Part shown: piece after piece, positions 1-5,630 of the stretch | Numbering within the stretch: position 1 is the stretch's first letter | How the letters are laid out: each line of letters opens with the position of its first letter | Source: JBGOTP01 sp041476545 | GTDB lineage: Bacteria; Acidobacteriota; Vicinamibacteria; Vicinamibacterales; CAVVIG01 | Assembly: GCA_041476545.1 (NCBI GenBank) | Contig: JBGOTP010000334.1 | Coordinates: 1-5,630, forward strand | Reading direction: 5' to 3' | Length of the DNA: 5,630 bases | The notes under the pieces: generated by a model | Seen by the model: only the letters and a program-made list of their open reading frames with translations | The model's database searches: none | Told to the model about the DNA's origin: nothing | Made by a program: the position numbers and the translations under genes

Positions 1-1519
1 ACTGCCGATTGGTCGCGAGGTTCGTTGCAAAGTTCATCCGGCCGACCAGTGCGCCCGTGTTGGTCCACGCATCCGCCGTGTCCTTGTAGCCAGTGGGAGG
101 TTGGCACTGATAGAGCGGCATCCCGAGCTGCTGCATGCCGTTCACGAGCGGCCGCGCATCCGCGACCTCGACCCCGGTGGCCCGCACGGCGCTGACGATG
201 AATTCCAGCGGTGTTTTCACTTTGGCGTGATATGCCTCGGGCGAGAGAAATTCCCGGGACGTGAGCAGCGTGCGCATCACTTCGCGGATGTCGCCCTTCG
301 TGTCCTTGAAGCGTGCCGCCATGCGATCGACGAGCGCGGGTGGGGGCGTATCGCTGACAAAGCGCCGCGCGATCTTGGTGGAGATGAAGCGCGCGGTCGC
401 CGGTTCCGACGCGAGCATATCCAGCACCTGTTCGCCGTCGTTGATGCCTCCGACCTTGATGTGGTGGCCGAGGACAACCTTCTCGCGTTCGTCGTGAAGG
501 CGCGGGGCGAACTGGAATCCGCCACCCAGCCGGGGATTGTCGATTGTCCATCCGGTGAACGCGCGCGCGACTTCGGTGACGTCTTTCTGCGTGTATCCGC
601 CGTCCACGCCGAGCGTGTGGAGCTCCATCAGCTCGCGTCCGTAGTTTTCGTTCAGCCCTCGCGGCGCGTTCTGTGCCTGCTGTGGCGGAGGCGTCGGGAA
701 AGGCATCATCAGCCGGCCACGCCCACCACCGAAGATCAGTCCGGGCCGCAGCCCCTGGCTCATGCGCGTCGCGGCATTCGGATCGACGCTCTGGACATTG
801 TCGAGATAGAAGAGCATCGCCGGACTCTTCGCGGTCGCGCCGAGGAGATCCCGGAACGTCCCGAGGACGTTCGGGCGAATCGTCTCGCGCTCGTACTCGG
901 TGAGAAGAAAGCGATCGCGGCCCTTTCGCGCATCGACGTTGAAGTGGTTGAACCAGAAGTCGGTGAGCACTTCCTGAAGCTGCCGCTCGCTGTAGATCGC
1001 GCGCAGCATTTTCTGCTCCTGCAGTTCCACCAGGACGATTTGTGCCTGCCCTCCGCCGGCTCCGGCCTGAAGCCGGCGCATCATCTCCATGTCTGGATTG
1101 GGCGCTTGTGGGTCTGGATTGCGCGCCTGGGGATCCTGGGATCCTTGTGTCGGGGGAGCCTGAGGCGCCTGGCCGGCCTGCAGCTGACGCTGGCGCCGAA
1201 GCTCGAGTTGCGGCTGCTCGTACTTCTGCGCAATCTCCCGCGAGCTCATCTTTACGGTCGGGAGATCATCGAGCCTCGCGTTCATACCCGAGTCCGGAAT
1301 GCGCTCGGGGTGCAACTGCTGATCGATGTACTTCTCCAGTCCCATCCGGCGGATCTTCTCGACATCCCCGGGCCGTGGTCCGTAACCGATCCGGTTGAGG
1401 ACATGGACAATCGCCTGCACATCGGCCGATGCGGCGGCAACGGCGGGCCCCGTGGCTCGACGCGCGCTCAGCCCGGCGGTCAGTGCGAAAGCGAGAAGGA
1501 GGGCAGTCCCGGCTTTCAT
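1..1519 (-). CDS. Secreted DUF1800 domain protein, C-terminus cut off by window edge
   Basis: Minus-strand frame read by hand from ATG at 1519-1517. It stays open for 506 codons and leaves the window at base 1, so it is a 5' part of a gene. The N-terminus looks like a signal peptide: Lys2, hydrophobic stretch about residues 5-17, possible cleavage near LSA at 17-19. Residues 39-67 (LNRIGYGPRPGDVEKI onward) match the opening helices of DUF1800. Residues 103-145 are a Gln/Pro-rich linker containing a 7-residue repeat. The core follows: DFWFNHFNV (187-195), NENYGRELMELHTLGV (290-305) followed by a GGYTQ-DV-E-ARAFTGWT stretch (to 325), KTPLEFIVSAVRATG (435-449), and PLYQCQPPTGY (468-478). These are hallmark DUF1800 segments. 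The family is of unknown function and is often encoded beside a DUF1501 gene, which would lie beyond base 1 (not visible). The next in-frame upstream codons reach a stop at 1564-1562 with no other ATG/GTG/TTG, so the start is firm. Family identity is by recalled motifs; the role is unknown. Confidence 0.93.
   Translation of the reverse strand, partial: MKAGTALLLAFALTAGLSARRATGPAVAAASADVQAIVHVLNRIGYGPRPGDVEKIRRMGLEKYIDQQLHPERIPDSGMNARLDDLPTVKMSSREIAQKYEQPQLELRRQRQLQAGQAPQAPPTQGSQDPQARNPDPQAPNPDMEMMRRLQAGAGGGQAQIVLVELQEQKMLRAIYSERQLQEVLTDFWFNHFNVDARKGRDRFLLTEYERETIRPNVLGTFRDLLGATAKSPAMLFYLDNVQSVDPNAATRMSQGLRPGLIFGGGRGRLMMPFPTPPPQQAQNAPRGLNENYGRELMELHTLGVDGGYTQKDVTEVARAFTGWTIDNPRLGGGFQFAPRLHDEREKVVLGHHIKVGGINDGEQVLDMLASEPATARFISTKIARRFVSDTPPPALVDRMAARFKDTKGDIREVMRTLLTSREFLSPEAYHAKVKTPLEFIVSAVRATGVEVADARPLVNGMQQLGMPLYQCQPPTGYKDTADAWTNTGALVGRMNFATNLATNRQ
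1087..1132 (-). repeat. 21-bp in-frame tandem duplication in the DUF1800 gene
   Basis: Positions 1091-1111 and 1112-1132 are adjacent 21-bp copies that agree at 18 of 21 positions by eye; both begin GTCTGGATTG on the plus strand. On the coding strand they give PQARNPD followed by PQAPNPD (residues 130-143). The duplication keeps frame and lies in the low-complexity Gln/Pro linker between the N-terminal helices and the DUF1800 core. It is a likely site of length variation between relatives. Confidence 0.75.
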
Positions 1520-1525
1520 GCGTTT

Positions 1526-1530
1526 ACCTG
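1526..1530 (-). promoter_or_regulatory. Weak ribosome binding site of the DUF1800 gene
   Basis: The coding strand reads CAGGT, then six bases, then ATG at 1519. This is a modest Shine-Dalgarno match (AGG core) at acceptable spacing and supports the chosen start. Confidence 0.45.
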
Positions 1531-1536
1531 TGCCTA

Positions 1537-1566
1537 TTAGACACCTGGTCGGCGGGAAGGTTTAAA
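1537..1566 (-). promoter_or_regulatory. Putative ECF-sigma-type promoter of the DUF1800 gene
   Basis: In the 53-nt spacer the minus strand carries TTTAAACC (1566-1559), then 15 nt, then TGTCTAA (1543-1537), followed by TAGG and the start codon 17 nt farther on. ECF sigma promoters commonly have a (C/T)GTC(TAA) -10 element and a -35 of the type TG(T)AAC(C) about 16 nt upstream. The same arrangement occurs before the upstream neighbour (3416-3445). Seen: the boxes and spacing. Inferred: promoter function. The -35 box is imperfect, so the call is tentative. Confidence 0.35.
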
Positions 1567-1572
1567 GACCGT

Positions 1573-3396
1573 CTACTGGTCCACGACCTGCAGGTCGAGC
1601 GTCTTCTTTTCTCCCTCGGTAACCGTGAACATCGTGGCGCGCGCGCTGAGGGCCTGCAGGAATTCCGGATCGGTCCACGACATGTTGTCAACCTCTGCGA
1701 CCGCCACGCCGTAATAGCGGCCGGGACGGACGTTTCGCCACACGAAGTGCCCGGTCGGATCTGAACGAATCATGGTGCTGCGGCTGACCGGCGCGGTCCA
1801 GAGCCTACGATCCTGCGCGAAGACGAGCACGAGATGGTTTGCCGCCGGCTCACGCTGCGACGTCACCACATTGCCCGACAGTTCGGAAACATGGCCGGTC
1901 AGTTCGAGTTCGACGTCGCCAACGTTCTCGTCGGGACGGATCTCGATGCCGGCATCGATGCGATCGATGCCGTTGACGCGAAGCGATCGCAGCACCCACT
2001 GAGTCTGCGAACCAGGCGCGGCGGGTGCCACGACAGGGCGCAGCAGGACGAGGCCCGGCTGCACCGCGAGCTCAAAGCTGAAGTCGTCTCGAACGACCGG
2101 AGGCGCCGCGGGTGGCCCCGACGGCCCATCGTCCGGGTTCAGGATCTCCGAGATGATTCTCACCGACGACGGCTTGACCGAGGCGAGCGCGGTCGCATCG
2201 CTGAACGTAATGCGTCCTCGTATCGTGACTGGCACCACCGGCGCAAGACGAACGCCGCTCACATCGTCTCCGGTAACCGTGACGACGCCGACGGCTGGAG
2301 GAGGTGGACGATTGGCGGCGGCCACGAGAGCGTTTCTCGCTTCGTTGGTCAGCGTTGCCGCCGGAGGCGGCGGTGGCGGGGCCGTGCGCGGATTCGCGCG
2401 CAGGAGATACTCTCCGGGCGGCAGATTCGGGATGACGAAGCTGCCGTCGTCTTTCAGTTGACCGTTCTGCGACGGCAGCCCTTGGACTTTGCCTCGGAGA
2501 GTCGCCAGCACGTTACCGGCCGTCATGGGGCGACCCTGCGAGTCCAACGCGAAGCCAGAGACGTGTGCCAGCCGTGTTCCAACGAGCGAGAAGTTGATCT
2601 CGGACGCCGTTTGTCCGGCGGTGAGATTTACTCTTGTCGCACCATTCGCATCGGCCGTGCCGGGGTAATAGACGGGCGCGAATCCATTGCGATCGTCGGA
2701 AGCGGCTGGAGCGCCGTTCACCATGATCTGTGGCGGCGGCGTGGGCGGCGTCGCCAGGATGTAATAGGCGCCAGGATTGAGGCCGAACACGCGATATTCG
2801 CCAAGGTCGTTGGTCGTGCCGCGGAAGCCAAGCTGGATAAGGCGCTGCTGGCCCGACTGGAACTGGGATCGCAGCACCATGACGGTGGCGCCCGATACCG
2901 GATCGCCGAAATCGTCGAGCACGCGTCCCGCAATCGCGCCGCCGCGAACAAGCAGGAGATTGATGTTGTCTGCGTCCTGCTTGTCGGCGAGGGTCAGCGT
3001 CCGCGGCGGACTTGTCGGTTTCGTTTGACCGTACGAAAGGGTGAGGAAGCCGTTCTTGTTCGCGTTGATGGAGTAACGTCCCGCAGGAAGGTTGGCGAAC
3101 TCGTAACGGCCGTCTACGTCGGTCGTCGTCGTCCGGTTGTCGCGCATTTCGGGCGCGTTGATTCTGACCGTTGCGCGCCGCGCCGGTTGTCCGGTGTCGG
3201 CGACAACAACCCGCCCGCGAATACGCGAGTTGCCCGTGGTCGGCCGCGTGTCGCGCACCGGCTGTCCGTTCGGTCCGGGCGGCGGTGGTGTGGCAAACGT
3301 CGCCGGTCCACCGACGATACCGCCCTGAATCTGCTGCGACGCCAGGCCCGAGGGGACCAGCAACAGGACCACGAGGCAGACGATCGCTCGCGACAT
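1573..3396 (-). CDS. Secreted multi-module carboxypeptidase regulatory-like domain protein
   Basis: 607 residues, ATG at 3396, TAG at 1575-1573. The N-terminus is a clear signal peptide: Arg3, hydrophobic AIVCLVVLLLVPSG, likely cleavage near residue 20 before QQ. A Pro-rich stretch (31-50) is followed by about five beta-sandwich modules of the CarboxypepD_reg / Cna-B-like type. Four show the signature D-x-x-G-x-[YF]-x-(5-6)-PG-x-Y or near variant: 93-108 (DVDGRYEF..LPAGRY), 197-211 (DLGEYRV..NPGAYY), 316-330 (DDGSFVI..LPPGEY) and 546-561 (DPTGHFV..VRPGRYY). A fourth, degenerate module lies at about 390-497. GRV/GRI strands open modules at 61, 157 and 394. There is no peptidase domain, no TonB plug or barrel, and no C-terminal sorting motif. 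Such proteins are abundant in Acidobacteriota; the modules are thought to give adhesion, carbohydrate binding or structural scaffolding, but none is shown here. Polyproline runs occur at 37-40, 340-345 and 364-367. It is followed after 53 nt by the DUF1800 gene. Confidence 0.9.
   Translation of the reverse strand: MSRAIVCLVVLLLVPSGLASQQIQGGIVGGPATFATPPPPGPNGQPVRDTRPTTGNSRIRGRVVVADTGQPARRATVRINAPEMRDNRTTTTDVDGRYEFANLPAGRYSINANKNGFLTLSYGQTKPTSPPRTLTLADKQDADNINLLLVRGGAIAGRVLDDFGDPVSGATVMVLRSQFQSGQQRLIQLGFRGTTNDLGEYRVFGLNPGAYYILATPPTPPPQIMVNGAPAASDDRNGFAPVYYPGTADANGATRVNLTAGQTASEINFSLVGTRLAHVSGFALDSQGRPMTAGNVLATLRGKVQGLPSQNGQLKDDGSFVIPNLPPGEYLLRANPRTAPPPPPPAATLTNEARNALVAAANRPPPPAVGVVTVTGDDVSGVRLAPVVPVTIRGRITFSDATALASVKPSSVRIISEILNPDDGPSGPPAAPPVVRDDFSFELAVQPGLVLLRPVVAPAAPGSQTQWVLRSLRVNGIDRIDAGIEIRPDENVGDVELELTGHVSELSGNVVTSQREPAANHLVLVFAQDRRLWTAPVSRSTMIRSDPTGHFVWRNVRPGRYYGVAVAEVDNMSWTDPEFLQALSARATMFTVTEGEKKTLDLQVVDQ
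1943..1972. repeat. Overlapping palindromes (GGCATCGAT cluster) inside coding sequence
   Basis: Two dyads overlap here. Positions 1943-1958 form a perfect 16-bp palindrome centred on CCGG. Positions 1950-1959 and 1963-1972 are perfect 10-bp inverted arms (CGGCATCGAT / ATCGATGCCG) around a 3-nt loop. The cause may be simple codon repetition: the coding strand gives GIDRIDAGIE (residues 476-485), a run of Gly/Ala-Ile-Asp units written with the same codons. A structural or regulatory role is not implied. Confidence 0.6.
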
Positions 3397-3400
3397 GGCG

Positions 3401-3406
3401 CTCCTT
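3401..3406 (-). promoter_or_regulatory. Strong ribosome binding site of the regulatory-like domain gene
   Basis: The coding strand reads AAGGAG, then CGCC, then ATG at 3396. A near-perfect Shine-Dalgarno at four-base spacing fixes this start. Confidence 0.8.
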
Positions 3407-3415
3407 ACCGCTTAC

Positions 3416-3445
3416 TTAGACGCCAGGCCCGGCCAAATGGCTAAC
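3416..3445 (-). promoter_or_regulatory. Putative ECF-sigma-type promoter of the regulatory-like domain gene
   Basis: The minus strand has GTTAGCC (3445-3439), a 16-nt spacer, then CGTCTAA (3422-3416), with the start codon 19 nt farther on and the ribosome binding site preserved in the short leader. CGTC-type -10 elements 16 nt from an AAC(C)-like -35 are characteristic of many ECF sigma promoters. The -10 box is good, the -35 box only partial. A similar arrangement precedes the DUF1800 gene, which strengthens the case. No convincing sigma-70 -35/-10 pair was seen in this spacer. Confidence 0.4.
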
Positions 3446-3481
3446 GGTCCGCCAACTTAGTAACCATGCTCGACTCACTGC

Positions 3482-3501
3482 GGTCAGACTGGGGTCTGAC
3501 C
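3482..3501. repeat. Hairpin-forming palindrome just after pruA (REP-like or terminator)
   Basis: Perfect 8-bp arms GGTCAGAC (3482-3489) and GTCTGACC (3494-3501) enclose a 4-nt loop. The stem abuts the pruA stop codon (3504-3502). A second, nested palindrome GGGTCAGACCC (minus strand, 3502-3492) uses one arm and the last stop-codon base. There is no T-tract after the stem, so it is not a classical intrinsic terminator. It may stabilise the 3' end or act as a weak terminator. From memory, GGGTCAGACCC-type words recur between genes in some bacterial genomes as REP-like repeats; that link is inference. Confidence 0.65.
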
Positions 3502-5139
3502 CTACTCCGTGCCCATGAACGGATAGCGGTAGTCGTGCGGGGGGTTGAAGTTTTCCTTGACGGTGCGCGCACTGACCCAGCGCACCAGGTTCAACTTGGA
3601 GCCGGCCTTGTCGTTGGTGCCCGACGCGCGGGCGCCGCCAAACGGCTGCTGACCAACGACCGCCCCGGTCGGCTTGTCATTGATGTAAAAATTGCCCGCC
3701 GCATAGCGCAGCGCGGATGCCGCCTCGACAATGGCGCGGCGGTCCTGCGCGAACACCGCGCCGGTCAGTGCATACGGCGACGTGCCATCCACCAACGCCA
3801 GCGTCTCCGCCCACTTCCCATCGTCATACACGTACGCTGTCACTACCGGCCCGAAGATCTCCTCGCAGAGCGTCCGGTAGGCGGGATCCGCGGTCTCAAT
3901 CAACGTCGGCCGGATGAAATAGCCCTTTGACGCATCGCACGTCCCGCCGGCGATGATCTTCGCGCTGCTGCGCGCCGCCTCGATATAGCTGCTGATCTTG
4001 TCGAACGCGCGCTTGTCGATGACCGCGCCCATGAAATTGCGGAAGTCGCAGACGTCGCCCATCGCGATCTCGTCGATCATCCCGACGATGCGATCGCGGA
4101 CGTCGTTCCAGAGCGATCGCGGCACGTAGATGCGGCTCGCCGCGGAACACTTCTGTCCCTGGAACTCGTAGCCGCCACGCACGACCGCGACGGCGAGCGC
4201 CGCCGGATCGGCAGATGCATGCGCGAGAATGAAATCCTTTCCGCCCGTTTCGCCGACGACGCGCGGATAGGAACGGTACCCCGCGACGTTCGCGCCAATT
4301 GTCTGCCACATGTCCTGGAACACGCTGGTACTGCCGGTGAAGTGCACGCCGGCGAGATCGCGATGCGAGAGCAGCACGTTCGAGATGGCCGCGGGATCAC
4401 CGGCGACGACATTGATGACGCCTGGTGGAAGGCCCGCCTCTTCGAGGAGCCGCATCAGGTAGTGCGCCGAGAACATCGCGCTCGATGCGGGCTTCCAGAC
4501 GACGGTGTTGCCGAACAGCGCCGGCGCCGTCGGAAGGTTGGCCGCGATCGACGTGAAGTTGAACGGCGTGACCGCGTAGACGAATCCTTCGAGCGCGCGG
4601 TACTCCACCTGATTCCAGATGCCACGGTCGCTCGCCGGCTGCTCGCCCAGCAGTTCCTCCGCGTAGTGCGCGTTGAAACGCCAGAAGTCGATGCTCTCGC
4701 ACGCGGCGTCGATCTCCGCCTGAAACACCGTCTTCGACTGGCCGAGCATCGTCGCGGCGTTAATGGTGTCGCGCCACGTGGTGGTGAGCAGTTCAGCGGC
4801 TTTGAGGAGGACCGCCGCGCGGTCTTCGAACGGCCACTTCGACCATTCCCGATGCGCGGTGCGCGCGGCCTCCACGGCTTGCAGCACGAGTTCCGGCGTC
4901 GCCTTGTGATAGTCGGCGAGAACGTGATGGTGATCGTGCGGCATCACCGCCTTCGCGGTGGATCCGGTCCGGATGTGCTCGCCGCCGATGACGAGTGGAA
5001 TATCGATCTTCTCGCCGGCCATGGCCGTCAGCCGCGCCTTCAGCGACGCGCGCTCGGGCGAGCCGGGCGCATACGCGCGCACGGGTTCGTTGACGGGCGG
5101 GGGCACACGGCGGTGGCCGTTGAAGGCAGCAGGGGACAT
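3502..5139 (-). CDS. pruA: L-glutamate gamma-semialdehyde (P5C) dehydrogenase, ALDH4 type
   Basis: 545 residues from ATG at 5139; TAG at 3504-3502. It catalyses NAD-dependent oxidation of glutamate-gamma-semialdehyde (in equilibrium with pyrroline-5-carboxylate) to glutamate, the second step of proline breakdown, in the cytosol. Aldehyde dehydrogenase landmarks, numbered from this ATG: PFNFTSIAANLP (192-203), WKPA (215-218), FTGS (267-270), general base Glu297 in GETGGKDF, nucleophile Cys331 in GQKCSAASR, EEIFGPV (426-432), NFYINDKPTG (483-492) and the substrate-anchoring FGGARASGTND (500-510). All expected catalytic residues are present. Length and the INDK-TG / QQPFGGARASGTNDK motifs match the stand-alone group that includes mitochondrial ALDH4A1, not the PutA fusion; no proline dehydrogenase domain is attached. 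The ATG was chosen because homologues begin shortly before the RVPPPVNEPV-like segment. An in-frame TTG at 5175 would add 12 residues and overlap the upstream gene by 8 nt. Neither start has a good Shine-Dalgarno. It is probably co-transcribed with the DUF2461 gene 28 nt upstream. Confidence 0.97.
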   Translation of the reverse strand: MSPAAFNGHRRVPPPVNEPVRAYAPGSPERASLKARLTAMAGEKIDIPLVIGGEHIRTGSTAKAVMPHDHHHVLADYHKATPELVLQAVEAARTAHREWSKWPFEDRAAVLLKAAELLTTTWRDTINAATMLGQSKTVFQAEIDAACESIDFWRFNAHYAEELLGEQPASDRGIWNQVEYRALEGFVYAVTPFNFTSIAANLPTAPALFGNTVVWKPASSAMFSAHYLMRLLEEAGLPPGVINVVAGDPAAISNVLLSHRDLAGVHFTGSTSVFQDMWQTIGANVAGYRSYPRVVGETGGKDFILAHASADPAALAVAVVRGGYEFQGQKCSAASRIYVPRSLWNDVRDRIVGMIDEIAMGDVCDFRNFMGAVIDKRAFDKISSYIEAARSSAKIIAGGTCDASKGYFIRPTLIETADPAYRTLCEEIFGPVVTAYVYDDGKWAETLALVDGTSPYALTGAVFAQDRRAIVEAASALRYAAGNFYINDKPTGAVVGQQPFGGARASGTNDKAGSKLNLVRWVSARTVKENFNPPHDYRYPFMGTE

Positions 5140-5167
5140 GAGGAGATCGTAACGCGCCACGGGGCGA

Positions 5168-5630
5168 TTATCCAATTCCCAGATTCAGCAGCGGCTCATT
5201 GAGGAATCTCGTGAGCGGCGAGACTTGACGGAAGACGTTCAGGACGCCCGCGTAGAAACGCGGGCTGGTCGCGAAACTGGCGGGGAACTCGTGCCCCGCG
5301 AGGAATTGGCGGAACTTGAGAAACTCGGCCGCCTCGTGATCTTTCGGGAACCCCCGGGGCACGCGTTGGAGCTGCTCGCCGTGGACCGATCCGATCGTGC
5401 GCCGAAATGCCGGCGACTCGACGATGGCGCGGAGTTGACGCGGGCGTGCGGCGATATACTCGCGCACCGCTTGCAGCTGCGATGTTTCGGGGGCGTACAT
5501 GCCGCCGCCGACCCACACCCACTCGGGCGCGACTTCGAGATACAGTCCGGCGCCCTGGTGCTTCCCGAGATTGCGCGGCGGAAACACGGCCGCGATGTGC
5601 GTTTTGAGCGGCGCTTTGTTCTCGGAAAAG
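5168..5630 (-). CDS. DUF2461 family protein, N-terminus cut off by window edge
   Basis: Minus-strand frame open from the right edge to TAA at 5170-5168, giving 153 visible residues beginning FSENKAPLKTHIAAVFPPRN. A GTG at 5587 is in frame, but the codons before it already encode the conserved DUF2461 segment (RFS-DK-P-KTHIAA), so the real start is beyond the window, roughly 60-70 residues upstream given a usual length near 220. Other family features: GAGLYLEVAPEWVWVGGG (visible residues 26-43), then MYAP and a QL-AVREYIA helix; G-V-GE-L-R-PRGFPKDH (about 80-96), an EFLKFRQFLAGHEFP stretch, and a C-terminal FRQVSPLTRFLNEPL helix. The family is widespread in bacteria and fungi, lacks a signal peptide as a rule, and has no established function. 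It sits immediately upstream of pruA and may share its transcript. Nothing in the sequence links it to proline metabolism. Confidence 0.92.
   Translation of the reverse strand, partial: FSENKAPLKTHIAAVFPPRNLGKHQGAGLYLEVAPEWVWVGGGMYAPETSQLQAVREYIAARPRQLRAIVESPAFRRTIGSVHGEQLQRVPRGFPKDHEAAEFLKFRQFLAGHEFPASFATSPRFYAGVLNVFRQVSPLTRFLNEPLLNLGIG

Noticed and set aside
101..1540. 479-codon plus-strand open frame
   Set aside because: It is antisense to the DUF1800 gene. Its product is Arg/His/Leu-rich with no recognisable domain, as expected of a shadow frame in GC-rich DNA.
1834..3444. 536-codon plus-strand open frame
   Set aside because: It lies opposite the regulatory-like domain gene. The product is extremely Arg-rich with no motifs, whereas the minus strand has a signal peptide, strong ribosome binding site and repeated modules.
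3482..3501. Classical intrinsic terminator after pruA
   Set aside because: The stem is good but no run of T follows it on the coding strand, so it is listed as a palindrome with possible weak termination only.
3466..3930. 154-codon plus-strand open frame starting in the pruA/regulatory-like spacer
   Set aside because: Most of it is opposite the pruA 3' end and its start lies next to the palindrome without a good ribosome binding site.
3896..4702. Minus-strand open frames in other registers within pruA
   Set aside because: They overlap the conserved core of pruA in a different frame and show no independent motifs or spacing for translation.
4219..5202. 327-codon plus-strand open frame
   Set aside because: It is antisense to pruA, whose catalytic motifs are intact; the plus product is low-complexity Arg/Val/Glu with no family resemblance.
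5168..5587. GTG at 5587 as the true start of the DUF2461 gene
   Set aside because: The 14 codons upstream to the window edge are open and encode the conserved FS-NKAPLKTHIAA segment, so the gene starts beyond the window.
1..5630. CRISPR array, insertion sequence, tRNA or rRNA
   Set aside because: No regularly spaced repeats, transposase frame, terminal inverted repeats, cloverleaf or conserved rRNA segment was seen; coding sequence covers almost the entire window.

Overview
The window looks like chromosomal DNA from a GC-rich soil-type bacterium, most likely an Acidobacteriota member (Vicinamibacteria-like). The basis is the combination of a secreted multi-module carboxypeptidase-regulatory-like protein, a secreted DUF1800 protein with a Q/P-rich insert, and a eukaryote-like (ALDH4-type) stand-alone P5C dehydrogenase. 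This taxonomic call is inference from gene content and protein style. There is no rRNA or marker gene here.

All four supported genes lie on the minus strand and nearly fill the window. In transcription order, right to left, they are: (1) the 3' part of a DUF2461 gene cut by the right edge (5168-5630); (2) a complete pruA-type L-glutamate gamma-semialdehyde dehydrogenase (3502-5139); (3) a complete 607-residue secreted protein built of repeated carboxypeptidase-regulatory-like beta-sandwich modules (1573-3396); (4) the first 506 codons of a secreted DUF1800 protein that runs off the left edge (1-1519). Gene 4 has no stop inside the window and is masked by a long but spurious plus-strand reading frame.

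Genes 1 and 2 are close-packed (28 nt apart, or overlapping if a TTG start is used) and are probably co-transcribed. pruA ends in a hairpin-forming GGTCAGAC/GTCTGACC palindrome, after which a 105-nt spacer leads to gene 3. Genes 3 and 4 are 53 nt apart. Each of the two spacers carries a similar pair of boxes, (C/T)GTCTAA about 15-16 nt downstream of a TTA-rich, CC-ending box. These resemble an ECF-sigma promoter and suggest that the two exported proteins could be controlled together but separately from pruA. No mobile element, CRISPR array, tRNA or rRNA was seen.

Functionally the window splits into a housekeeping half (proline/arginine catabolism through pruA, plus a conserved cytosolic-looking DUF2461 protein) and an envelope/secretion half (two signal-peptide proteins of unknown function). 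I see no convincing evidence of a wholly new system. The most useful leads are the paired promoter-like motif, the pruA-terminal palindrome, and an excess of CGATCG/GCGATCGC words.
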